Virus record (IMG/VR): IMGVR_UViG_3300020057_000027
Coordinates: 1 to 64,000 of that record
Direction: 5' to 3' (one strand)
DNA length: 64,000 nucleotides
Source: a virus
This document shows, one piece after another, positions 40,473-47,828 of the stretch. Each line of letters begins with the position of its first letter. Position 1 is the first letter of the stretch. The position numbers and the translations under genes are program-made. Under the pieces are notes generated by a model. The model saw only the letters and a list, made by a program, of their open reading frames with translations, was not told the DNA's origin and did not search any database.

Positions 40473-40903
40473 TGAAAGCATTTACACAATATCTAAAAGA
40501 AGCTTCGGGTGATAAAGTTGGTGAGCCGCATACTCCACTTAAAGGACACACAGACGAAAAGACTGCATTTGTTGTTGATGATTATCCTTACGGATTTCAT
40601 GCAAGAACACAAATTAGATATTGGGTAGAATATAAGAAAGGTAAAGGTTGGAGATTTGTAGCTCAAACACTAGACCCAAAAAGACAAAGATGGAATAAAC
40701 CTAAAGCAGAAACCTACGTAGATTTTGGTGGGTTCATGTTTAAAGATGCTAAGGGTTTTGTTGGCTTCAAAGGACTTAGTCAATATTCAGATTTAGAAGA
40801 GCAAAAGCATTGGTTGCAACATTATAGAAACTATCTTGACAGTACGGGCATAGCAGTGATAGAATATATCATAAAGCGAAAGACTGAAATGGAAGCAAAA
40901 TGA
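40472..40903 (+). CDS. Putative packaged internal protein (143 aa)
   Basis: A 143-residue protein with the N-terminal peptide MKAFTQYLKE followed by Ala, a second match to the T4 internal-protein targeting and gp21 cleavage pattern. After cleavage, a 133-residue basic protein rich in Trp/Tyr (Y-P-Y-G-F-H-A-R-T-Q-I-R-Y-W-V-E-Y) would remain inside the capsid. I recognise this block from phage proteins of unknown role. Coupled to the nuclease gene by a one-base overlap. Confidence 0.55.
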   Translation: MKAFTQYLKEASGDKVGEPHTPLKGHTDEKTAFVVDDYPYGFHARTQIRYWVEYKKGKGWRFVAQTLDPKRQRWNKPKAETYVDFGGFMFKDAKGFVGFKGLSQYSDLEEQKHWLQHYRNYLDSTGIAVIEYIIKRKTEMEAK

Positions 40904-40945
40904 AAGCTAATCCACCCACACATACGATTAAACAATACGAATAAT

Positions 40946-41947
40946 ATGAAGACTCTTTCTGAAATACGACAAGCAAAGACTGCCGTATTTACCTTTGGTA
41001 GAATGAATCCGCCTACGGCAGGACATGAAAAACTCATTCGCAAAGTATTAGATGTTGCTCATTCTAAAGGTGCTGATCCTTTTGTGTACGTTTCTTTTAC
41101 ACAAGACCCATCAAAGAATCCATTAACAAACAAACAGAAAATTAAGTATATCAGACTTGGTGTTCCAGAAGCCGCTAAAGCAATTAAAGAAGACCCTAAA
41201 GTAAGAACACCATATCAAGCAATAACTAGATTAATTGAATTAGGTTATCAACATATTATAATGGTAGTTGGTGATGATAGAGTAAAACAATTTAGAAAAG
41301 AAATTACTCCATATGTTAATCATCCAGATAAGAAAAAATCATTTGAAATTGATAAGTTTGAAGTAGTATCAGCAGGAGAAAGAGATCCTGATGATGAGGG
41401 TGTGACAGGTATCAGTGGCACTAAGATGCGTGAAGCTGCCATTCATAACAAATATTCAAATTTTCGTCAAGGCGTTCCTTCTGGTTTAAGTGATCGTTTC
41501 TCAAGAGAAATGTTTGAGCTAGTTAAAAAAGGAATGAAGATCGCTGAATCAATACTACGAACACAAGGTAGTCTTAATATACCAAGAAATAAGATGCCTC
41601 AGATCATGCAAGATCATATTAAAGAGTTTATTAAAGAGTTAGAGAAAGAAGGTATTCCAGTTAGCATGAGAAGTGTTCCTATAAGCACGTTGAAACCTAC
41701 TCAGAAAGAAGTAAACAGCGAGAAGATTTTGAAAAAAATGGATGCATTAAGTTCAGGTGCTACTCCCAAGCCGTTCATTATATCAATAGACAATTTCGTT
41801 TTAGATGGGCATCATCAATTTTATGCTCTAAAAGAGTTAGATTCCAAGAGTAAAGTTGTAGCTTACATTGTTGGATTAAAAATGAATGAGCTATTAAAGT
41901 ATGCCCATGATTTTGATAAAGTTGGGTATAAAGAAATAGACGAATAA
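40946..41947 (+). CDS. Nucleotidyltransferase (NMNAT-like) fused to a ParB-like domain
   Basis: A 333-residue two-domain protein. The N-terminal half is a cytidylyl/adenylyltransferase: T-F-G-R-M-N-P-P-T-A-G-H (the HxGH equivalent is T-A-G-H), V-V-G-D-D-R and I-S-G-T-K-M-R near residue 155. The C-terminal ~100 residues (S-T-L-K-P-T-Q...D-N-F-V-L-D-G-H-H-Q-F-Y-A-L) fit a ParB/Srx-type fold, where D-G-H-H replaces the usual D-G-x-H/R-R. Phage NMNAT-like enzymes can rebuild NAD+; whether this one acts on NMN or another nucleotide is unknown. The fusion suggests a coupled ATPase/CTPase or nuclease-like module. Confidence 0.7.
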   Translation: MKTLSEIRQAKTAVFTFGRMNPPTAGHEKLIRKVLDVAHSKGADPFVYVSFTQDPSKNPLTNKQKIKYIRLGVPEAAKAIKEDPKVRTPYQAITRLIELGYQHIIMVVGDDRVKQFRKEITPYVNHPDKKKSFEIDKFEVVSAGERDPDDEGVTGISGTKMREAAIHNKYSNFRQGVPSGLSDRFSREMFELVKKGMKIAESILRTQGSLNIPRNKMPQIMQDHIKEFIKELEKEGIPVSMRSVPISTLKPTQKEVNSEKILKKMDALSSGATPKPFIISIDNFVLDGHHQFYALKELDSKSKVVAYIVGLKMNELLKYAHDFDKVGYKEIDE

Positions 41948-41958
41948 ATAGAGGTACT

Positions 41959-42504
41959 ATGAAGAAGTTTAAAGTTTATATAAAAGAATCCACTGGTGCT
42001 GTCAATCAGGTTGTTTGGCATGGTGCTGATAAAGGTTCTGCTATCATCATGGTTCCTAAACAAGATTTCAATAAAAATAGAGATCTTGCCACATTAAAAC
42101 TTTTAAAGGCCAAAGTTCCTAGAGCAAGAGCATTAACAAAATTCAAAGCAGATAGTAACTTGATTCGCCAAGCAGGCGGAGCAAACGAAGGTGAATATTA
42201 TTTGGTTCACGTAGACTTTACAACCAGAGAACTAAATGAAGCTGCCGATGAAGGTCCTCCATCATCTACTGAACTAGCTAAAGATAGACACGATAAAGAA
42301 AAAGACGATCTCAAAAGACGCCAAGATTTGGATAATGAAAAAGCTAGAGAGACAGATTTCAGAAAGAAAGAAGCAGACAGAAAACGTGAAACTCAAAAGA
42401 AAGACTCGGCCGCCCGATCTAAAAAAGTTAATGAGTATCTGGAAGATGGAACAGATGAGTTAGTATCCACATATAAGAAATATGTTCCAGGTCAGAATAA
42501 ATAA
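41959..42504 (+). CDS. Putative packaged internal protein (181 aa)
   Basis: A 181-residue protein starting MKKFKVYIKE-S, the third copy of the targeting-peptide pattern in this cluster, though with Ser rather than Ala after the cleavage Glu. Residues ~100-155 are an extremely charged helix (K-D-R-H-D-K-E-K-D-D-L-K-R-R-Q), a likely DNA-binding or coiled-coil segment. AGAGGT ribosome site. Probably cleaved by gp21 and ejected with DNA; no enzymatic motif seen. Confidence 0.55.
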   Translation: MKKFKVYIKESTGAVNQVVWHGADKGSAIIMVPKQDFNKNRDLATLKLLKAKVPRARALTKFKADSNLIRQAGGANEGEYYLVHVDFTTRELNEAADEGPPSSTELAKDRHDKEKDDLKRRQDLDNEKARETDFRKKEADRKRETQKKDSAARSKKVNEYLEDGTDELVSTYKKYVPGQNK

Positions 42505-42507
42505 TCC

Positions 42508-42535
42508 TTGACTTTATAGATGATACATATATAAT
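42508..42535 (+). promoter_or_regulatory. Sigma70-type promoter
   Basis: TTGACT (42508-42513), 16-base spacer, TATAAT (42530-42535), with a GGAGAA ribosome site before ATG 42579. Confidence 0.75.
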
Positions 42536-42578
42536 GGTACTGTAGTAATGTTTATTATTAAATGAATGGAGAATAATT

Positions 42579-42848
42579 ATGTCTAACAAAACTAAAGAAG
42601 CCGCAGCCCCAGCACCACAAGTTCAAGAACTTACTGCTGAACAGGAAATTCAAGTGCTACGACAAGCTCATGAATTTTTTGGTAATTTTAATGCTGTACC
42701 TGGCTTTGCCGCATCTAAATGGGGCCAAGCCCTTGATGCTATCGCGCTAGTAGCAAATTCACTGATTAAGAAAGCTGGACTTCTAACACCTGAAGTTTCA
42801 GAGCCATCGGAAGATGAATCTGATTCTGATGCTCAGCCTTCTGCTTAA
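42579..42848 (+). CDS. Hypothetical 89-aa protein
   Basis: A small acidic protein with an Ala/Pro-rich N-terminus, a helical core (Q-E-I-Q-V-L-R-Q-A-H-E-F-F-G-N-F) and a Ser/Glu/Asp-rich tail. It has its own sigma70-type promoter and a strong ribosome site, so it is probably abundantly made. No domain recognised. Confidence 0.6.
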   Translation: MSNKTKEAAAPAPQVQELTAEQEIQVLRQAHEFFGNFNAVPGFAASKWGQALDAIALVANSLIKKAGLLTPEVSEPSEDESDSDAQPSA

Positions 42849-42890
42849 TCCAAGCCAGTAAGCCACAAACACAACTAAATAAGGTTAGCT

Positions 42891-43011
42891 ATGCCAACCT
42901 ATGAATACGAGTGTAAGAGTTGTGGAATTTTATGTTGAAGACAGGAAAGAATGGTGTAAAGATAATAATCTTTATTATCCAACGATTAATAAAAATTGGA
43001 GAAAAAAATAA
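42891..43011 (+). pseudogene. Scar: FmdB zinc-ribbon head joined to an endonuclease-like tail
   Basis: From 42891 the frame reads MPTYEYECKSCG, the hallmark start of FmdB-type zinc-ribbon proteins, but it stops after 15 residues (42938). A different frame continues from inside it (V-E-D-R-K-E-W-C-K-D-N-N-L...N-K-N-W-R-K-K, stop 43011), resembling the helix-turn-helix tail of a homing endonuclease. The simplest reading is a mobile gene inserted into fmdB followed by deletion, leaving both ends. Confidence 0.5.
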
Positions 43012-43041
43012 ACCATATAAAGGATATTTCGGAGTTAAACA

Positions 43042-43929
43042 ATGTCAGTAATTTGCGCCAAATATTTTCAGGATGTTGGGTGGGTGTTGGCCAAAAATAG
43101 GGATCAGACATACAAGCCAACTGTAAGAATCCGTAAATCTTTTAGACGTGATATTGAGCGTCTTTATATCTGGGATGAATTCACAAAATATACTGAAGGA
43201 CTTAATGAGTTTGGAGTGGGAATCGTATCTGCTAAGATTGACTTAGAAGATTATGATTTTAAGGGTGCTAAAGATTCACAGATAGAAGATTTCAATCCAA
43301 GTAAAAGAACCTATTATTCTCCTGATGGACTTCGTATCCGTACTGCTCTATTTGAAGCTGATGTTTTAAAAGCTACAAAACGATTAATTGACTTTGAAAT
43401 TACTGGTAACACAATCATTGCAGATAAAGATAGATGTTTTGTGTTTGAAGGTGCATACATTACCAATGGTGATGAAGAAGAGAAATACGTTTATAAAGTG
43501 TTAGAAGTTCCACAAGATAAGTTTGTCGTAAGAACCAATCACGGCATCATGTTACCGTTTACTGGTTTTCAATCTGATATACCAAAACAGTCGGCAGATA
43601 GAGCAAGTTCAGAAGTAAGATATAAGACAGTCAATGAAGGCTTAAAGAAAGCTAATTCATTTCAAGAACTGCTTGAAGTCATATCAAATAAAGACGATCC
43701 TAATCCACAGGTAAATCCACTACGAATGGACGTAACTAAAGGTTCTCAAAGAACTACAGGTCAAATAATAGTGGTTCCTTCTGAGAATACATTGCACTAT
43801 AGAGCGATCTGGTGTGAAACTATGTTCGACTTAGAAACACTAAATAAAGAAGAAGAAAAGACCTTTTTTGAAATAGTGTCTACTCGTAAATTAATAAGTT
43901 TTAAAGAAAAGCTCAAAGGAGAAGAGTAA
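43042..43929 (+). CDS. Ntn-hydrolase-like protein (choloylglycine hydrolase/acyltransferase fold)
   Basis: A 295-residue protein whose layout fits the N-terminal-nucleophile amidohydrolase family: a Cys at position 5, then W-V-L-A-K-N-R-D, N-E-F-G-V-G-I-V-S-A, A-D-K-D-R-C-F-V and V-V-R-T-N-H-G. In this family the nucleophile is an N-terminal Cys exposed by processing; here MSVI would need removal. Substrates are linear amides (bile salts, penicillins, acyl amino acids); the phage target is unknown. GGAG ribosome site. It ends one base before the acidic core-like protein. Confidence 0.6.
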   Translation: MSVICAKYFQDVGWVLAKNRDQTYKPTVRIRKSFRRDIERLYIWDEFTKYTEGLNEFGVGIVSAKIDLEDYDFKGAKDSQIEDFNPSKRTYYSPDGLRIRTALFEADVLKATKRLIDFEITGNTIIADKDRCFVFEGAYITNGDEEEKYVYKVLEVPQDKFVVRTNHGIMLPFTGFQSDIPKQSADRASSEVRYKTVNEGLKKANSFQELLEVISNKDDPNPQVNPLRMDVTKGSQRTTGQIIVVPSENTLHYRAIWCETMFDLETLNKEEEKTFFEIVSTRKLISFKEKLKGEE

Positions 43930-43930
43930 A

Positions 43931-44995
43931 ATGTTTAAGAATCTTCCAAAAGACTTGATTGATGCCGCCTCAGGTATCATGAAAGAAAGTTCTAACAATC
44001 GTTCAAAGTCATATCGTAAGCTTGTTAAGGAAGCTCTTAAAGCTTTTAAAGTAAAATCAATCACACAGTTAAGCGAATCAGAACAACATCTTTTTGCTAC
44101 TTGGGTAGCCAATCGTTTAGATGAAGCTTGTGGTTGTGGTTACTCAGAAGAAAGTGATGACGAATTGCTACACAAGAAAGCTGCCGTAGATGCTCAGTCA
44201 GGACTTCCCGAATTAGGCGAAGAAGACGAAAAAGAATTAGACGAAGAGGAAGACGAAGAAGATAAGTTAGAAGAATCCGATGATTCTGATGAAGACGATC
44301 TTAAAGAAGAAGACGAAGAAGATAAACTTGAAGAAGAGGAAGATGATGAAAGAATTGATGGCCCTGCCTCGGCCAAGAAAAATGCTCCACTTCCTGGTGC
44401 TGCTCTTAGTTCATTAACCGCTGGCGATGATAGCGATGAATTAAAAGACAAAGATGAACTAGAGGAAGAAGAGGAAGATAAAGATCTAAACGAATCATTC
44501 AAAGTTGGTGATGTTGTTTATGTTAAAACTGGTCCACTAAAAAACTATCCGCATAAAATTATATACGACAACAAAAACGGATCATATAATGTTGTAGCTC
44601 CTGGAGCTCCGAACAGATTAAATTACCGCCAAGGCGCTGCATCTGCTAAAGCTTCTGAGTTATCAAGTAAACTAATCAAAGAAGATTATTGTTCTCCTGA
44701 ACCTCTTGCGGCCATCGGTGCAAGATCTGGATTAGAAAACCCAAAACACGTTGACATTATTAAAGATATTGATGTTGTGTCTGGTATTAATACTTATAGA
44801 CTATTAATTAATTATGTAAATGGCCGCCCAGAGATTATACCTTCTGTAGATCTTCCTGGAGCTCCTTCGGTTGAAGCATTAGCTGATCTTGTTTCTGGTT
44901 TTGAAGATGTTGATGGTGTAATTAGTCAGGCGATAGCCGACGCACTTGATGTGCCTTCTGAAAGACCAGTTTACAGAGGCAATGATAAAACTTAA
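43931..44995 (+). CDS. Acidic core-like virion protein
   Basis: A 354-residue protein. Residues ~72-185 are Asp/Glu/Lys-rich with units such as D-D-S-D-E-D-D-L-K-E-E, almost the same as a unit in gp22 (D-E-S-D-E-D-D-L-K-E-E). The N-terminal 60 residues are helical, and residues ~187-220 (V-G-D-V-V-Y-V-K-T-G-P-L-K-N-Y) look like a small KOW/SH3-type barrel. A prohead core or internal head protein is inferred from the shared acidic repeat and late-type context. Confidence 0.5.
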   Translation: MFKNLPKDLIDAASGIMKESSNNRSKSYRKLVKEALKAFKVKSITQLSESEQHLFATWVANRLDEACGCGYSEESDDELLHKKAAVDAQSGLPELGEEDEKELDEEEDEEDKLEESDDSDEDDLKEEDEEDKLEEEEDDERIDGPASAKKNAPLPGAALSSLTAGDDSDELKDKDELEEEEEDKDLNESFKVGDVVYVKTGPLKNYPHKIIYDNKNGSYNVVAPGAPNRLNYRQGAASAKASELSSKLIKEDYCSPEPLAAIGARSGLENPKHVDIIKDIDVVSGINTYRLLINYVNGRPEIIPSVDLPGAPSVEALADLVSGFEDVDGVISQAIADALDVPSERPVYRGNDKT

Positions 44996-45007
44996 ACCCT
45001 GGCTCTA

Positions 45008-45562
45008 ATGAAAAGTTTAAAAGACTTTATTGTAGGTAAAGAACTTCCTGCCATATATCTTGATATGGACGAGACAATAGTAGATTGGTATCAAGGGGCC
45101 GACGCCGCGCTAGAAAAGTTTGGTTATCCAAAATGGACACATGAATTTTGGAAACAGTATACTAATGACGGAGCAGATGCAATCAGATGGGCGGTTCTTA
45201 ATAAGATACCACATTTTTGGATTAACCTTAAATGGATGAAAGACGGTAAGAAACTCTGGGAGTTTGTTAAACCATATAAACCCAATATTTTGAGCGCATA
45301 TTCAGATTATTCTCCTACAAGCATTCCAGAGAAGCAACAATGGATAGCAAAGAATCTTGGACTAAATAACCTTAGCAATGTTCATTTTGTTGGTCGTAAA
45401 GATAAGAAGAAATATGCGGTAGCCGCAAACGGTAATCCTAATCTTTTGATTGACGATTATGATAAAAATTGTAATGAATTTAGAAGTAGTGGTGGCATAG
45501 CAATTCAAGTCACCAATGTTTCGGAAGTTATAAGTAAATTAAAAAGTCTTGGATTTAAATAG
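45008..45562 (+). CDS. HAD-family hydrolase, nucleotidase-like
   Basis: A 184-residue HAD phosphatase. Motif I is D-M-D-E-T (D19, D21), with S-A-Y-S as motif II, a Lys in the G-R-K-D-K-K-K-Y region (motif III) and L-I-D-D-Y motif IV. Overall length and the L-D-M-D-E-T-I-V-D-W start resemble 5'(3')-deoxyribonucleotidases of phages. It would dephosphorylate nucleotides, or a related phosphorylated metabolite. Its N-terminus (MKSLKDFIVGKE) only loosely resembles the capsid-targeting peptide. Confidence 0.8.
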   Translation: MKSLKDFIVGKELPAIYLDMDETIVDWYQGADAALEKFGYPKWTHEFWKQYTNDGADAIRWAVLNKIPHFWINLKWMKDGKKLWEFVKPYKPNILSAYSDYSPTSIPEKQQWIAKNLGLNNLSNVHFVGRKDKKKYAVAANGNPNLLIDDYDKNCNEFRSSGGIAIQVTNVSEVISKLKSLGFK

Positions 45563-45573
45563 GAGAAAACAAC

Positions 45574-46056
45574 ATGTCACTTTGGACTAACGATACACCC
45601 CCAACATTTCAAAACCCTAAATCTGGCCCTGCCGTTGCAACGGCCGCTGGTTGGGTTGACCCTAATACTGGAGAAGTTCTAGTAGCTATTAGCAATCTAA
45701 CAACAAAAGCCGGTGCTGCCGATGTATTAACCACACGTTTTGAAAATGGTTCATATATACAAGGACAAGCACTTAAGGTGTTTGTACACTACAACGAAAA
45801 AGTTGATGTGGTTGTCGGAGCAACAATAGAAGCTTCATGGTCGGGTCCTTTTGGTAACGTAACGCTTACTGCCCCAGCACAAATTGGAACATATGATGTT
45901 CGGTTTGATGGTGTTGTTCCTTCAGAAGCAGGAACACTTTCAGTTGCCGCACAAACTCTTTTAGGTACTGTGACTGATAATCTAGGTGGCGCTCCATCTA
46001 ACGTTAGTATTTCAAGTGTTGCCGGAGCCGCTGCAGGAACACGTCCAGTAGCGTAA
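45574..46056 (+). CDS. Putative small virion protein (Ig-like)
   Basis: A 160-residue Ala/Thr/Val/Gly-rich protein, almost entirely beta by composition, with a strong AGGAG ribosome site. The segment A-D-V-L-T-T-R-F-E-N-G...I-E-A-S-W-S-G-P-F-G-N-V-T-L and the A-G-T-L-S-V-A strand suggest an Ig-like domain as in capsid decoration or fibre proteins. No exact family is recognised. Located in the late-type block. Confidence 0.5.
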   Translation: MSLWTNDTPPTFQNPKSGPAVATAAGWVDPNTGEVLVAISNLTTKAGAADVLTTRFENGSYIQGQALKVFVHYNEKVDVVVGATIEASWSGPFGNVTLTAPAQIGTYDVRFDGVVPSEAGTLSVAAQTLLGTVTDNLGGAPSNVSISSVAGAAAGTRPVA

Positions 46057-46069
46057 CGACAGAATTATT

Positions 46070-46483
46070 ATGTTGAGTATGATGAGCAAAATCAACTACG
46101 AACGGTTGACGGATGAAAACTTCTTGATGTATGCTATGCAGAACTATGAGAATCCTCAGTGCGTAAGTATTGATGACTTTCACGATGATCTGTTAAGGAT
46201 AAAATATCTCAAGAGACTCCTCAACCGTTATAAAGAAACGGGAGAATTAAAAGATCAATTGATTCTTAATCATATGATCGTTCTTTATAATGTATTTGGT
46301 GTTGAAGCCTGTACAAGAATGTTATTCTTCAAAATTGATTCTCATCTTTGGTCTTATCTTAAGACCTTTTTAGTTTATAAACATTATATGCCAGATAGAG
46401 TCTATGGTATAAATGGTAAAACAATTTTAGACACTGATATTCCACTAGACGCAGGAATAATTAAAGCTCTGAGAGAAATCTAA
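46070..46483 (+). CDS. Conserved T4-like phage protein (137 aa)
   Basis: A 137-residue helical protein. The blocks N-Y-E-R-L-T-D-E-N-F-L-M-Y-A and K-Y-L-K-R-L-L-N-R-Y...L-I-L-N-H-M-I-V-L-Y-N-V-F-G are familiar from a protein conserved in T4-like phages of aquatic bacteria; its role is not known to me. The start could be ATG 46070, 46079 or 46082. It overlaps the next ATG by one base and the pair is usually found together. Confidence 0.6.
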   Translation: MLSMMSKINYERLTDENFLMYAMQNYENPQCVSIDDFHDDLLRIKYLKRLLNRYKETGELKDQLILNHMIVLYNVFGVEACTRMLFFKIDSHLWSYLKTFLVYKHYMPDRVYGINGKTILDTDIPLDAGIIKALREI

Positions 46484-47019
46484 TGAGTACACCAAAACGA
46501 ACATTGCTAACTGAAGGTGCCGTAGATTTTCTAGTTCTATATTCCTTTCTTAAAAAATTAACAACTCCATTTACAGAATGGGAAGCCTTCAAACTTGGCA
46601 TCATAGATGAAGATGGTAAAGTTCTCCGCAAGCGAGCAACACTAACAGAACCAAAAGAAAAAGGCGCATTTACTTTGTTTGATATTCTAGTATTGAATAT
46701 TAAAAAAATCATTGAAAGATTACCAAACGGCAAAAGCAAGCTGGCAACATTCATAGCTGGATTATTCTTAATGAAAGAAGAAAGAAACCACGAACTATGT
46801 TTGAATGAAGATATTGCATATGAATCATTCATGGACTTCTATGATATAGTTCTTTCAGATCCAGAACTTAAAAAACAAGTTGAATTGTTAATGAAGAAAG
46901 AAATAGAAGAAGACGCCGCAGCAAATTCCGTTGGTGGAGGTGGTGTAGCCGGTTTAACCGTTGCCACAGGTGGTCCAGTCATAAGAAACCGCAAGAAATT
47001 CAAGAGTTATTCTAAGTAG
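46483..47019 (+). CDS. Conserved T4-like phage protein (178 aa)
   Basis: A 178-residue protein with the block W-E-A-F-K-L-G-I-I-D-E-D-G-K-V-L-R-K-R, which I recognise from conserved proteins of T4-like aquatic phages without assigned function, and a Gly/Val-rich segment near the C-terminus. One-base overlap (TAATG) with the upstream conserved gene. Possibly a virion or assembly protein. Confidence 0.6.
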   Translation: MSTPKRTLLTEGAVDFLVLYSFLKKLTTPFTEWEAFKLGIIDEDGKVLRKRATLTEPKEKGAFTLFDILVLNIKKIIERLPNGKSKLATFIAGLFLMKEERNHELCLNEDIAYESFMDFYDIVLSDPELKKQVELLMKKEIEEDAAANSVGGGGVAGLTVATGGPVIRNRKKFKSYSK

Positions 47020-47050
47020 TTACAAGCTCCAAAATATATCAAATACCCTA

Positions 47051-47079
47051 TTGTCAAGGTGATATAGATATGTTATAAT
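47051..47079 (+). promoter_or_regulatory. Sigma70-type promoter
   Basis: TTGTCA (47051-47056), 17-base spacer, extended -10 TG-T-TATAAT (47074-47079). A late-like GATAAATA (47109-47116) lies too close to the ATG to act for the same gene. Confidence 0.75.
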
Positions 47080-47121
47080 AAGATTATAGAGTTTAATCTA
47101 TGCTTGGAGATAAATATTATT

Positions 47122-47439
47122 ATGAGTAACGAAAAAGATTTTTTTGATAAGTTTGGTTTAGAGGTTGTATCTGGCGATATTGAAGTCGGACAAACATACC
47201 CAATCTACGGAATGATTACCAAGATAATTGATGATAGGGTTGGTTCAGTTGTAGTAGAAATAAATTATAACATTCAAGCCAACTTACAGATACCAGATGA
47301 AGAAAAAATTCAACTCATTAAAGAACGTGCTTTTGAGCCGGGAATCTTTGTTAGTACGGTTACTTCAAAAGATCCGAAAGTTATTGTGGAGGTCGTAACC
47401 GTTGTCTTCGGTAGAAAACAAACAAGTCAAGTACAATAA
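47122..47439 (+). CDS. Hypothetical 105-aa protein
   Basis: A 105-residue, mostly beta protein (V-G-Q-T-Y-P-I-Y-G-M-I-T-K-I...V-G-S-V-V-V-E-I-N-Y) with a TGGAG ribosome site; an in-frame TTG upstream is rejected. It is the first gene of a two-gene transcript from the promoter at 47051. No domain recognised; the strand pattern suggests a small OB- or Sm-like barrel, unproven. Confidence 0.55.
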   Translation: MSNEKDFFDKFGLEVVSGDIEVGQTYPIYGMITKIIDDRVGSVVVEINYNIQANLQIPDEEKIQLIKERAFEPGIFVSTVTSKDPKVIVEVVTVVFGRKQTSQVQ

Positions 47440-47440
47440 T

Positions 47441-47782
47441 ATGAGTGACACTCCACAAAAAGAAATTATCATAAAACTTAAACAGAGTGTCTCAGTATTA
47501 GAGGGTGCTATCAGCATGGCTGCCGCAACCATAATTCAAAAATTTGGAAAAGATCATCCAGCTTCCGTTAGACTTGATTCTTATACTGAGGTAATTAAAA
47601 CTCAAAAAGAATATATTAATAATTTAATCAATGCGGTGGAAAACAACAATTGGTCTGATGTTTCACGAATGACACAGATCATAAATGGTTTATCATCCAT
47701 GATTAAAGATGATGCTAGAGCCATGGTGGAATGTATGTATGAAGGAAAAGATTGCGAAATAGATAAAGATGTGTTAAACTAG
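47441..47782 (+). CDS. Hypothetical 113-aa helical protein
   Basis: A 113-residue helical protein (likely helical bundle; heptad-like K-L-K-Q-S-V-S-V-L-E-G-A-I). It starts one base after the preceding stop with no clear ribosome site, so translation is probably coupled. No family recognised. Confidence 0.5.
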   Translation: MSDTPQKEIIIKLKQSVSVLEGAISMAAATIIQKFGKDHPASVRLDSYTEVIKTQKEYINNLINAVENNNWSDVSRMTQIINGLSSMIKDDARAMVECMYEGKDCEIDKDVLN

Positions 47783-47828
47783 ATAAAATAAAATTACTTT
47801 TGTAATTAATTAATTGGAGTGAATAAAA

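Noticed and set aside
41943-41950. AATAAATA as a late promoter for the gene at 41959
   Set aside because: Too close to the start codon (9 bases); it would give no ribosome site in the mRNA.
44194-44502. Ser-rich minus-strand frame
   Set aside because: Antisense shadow of the acidic tract in the protein at 43931.
47109-47116. Late promoter GATAAATA for the gene at 47122
   Set aside because: It lies only six bases before the ATG and overlaps the leader of a good sigma70-type promoter; spacing differs from the other late promoters (39-53 bases).
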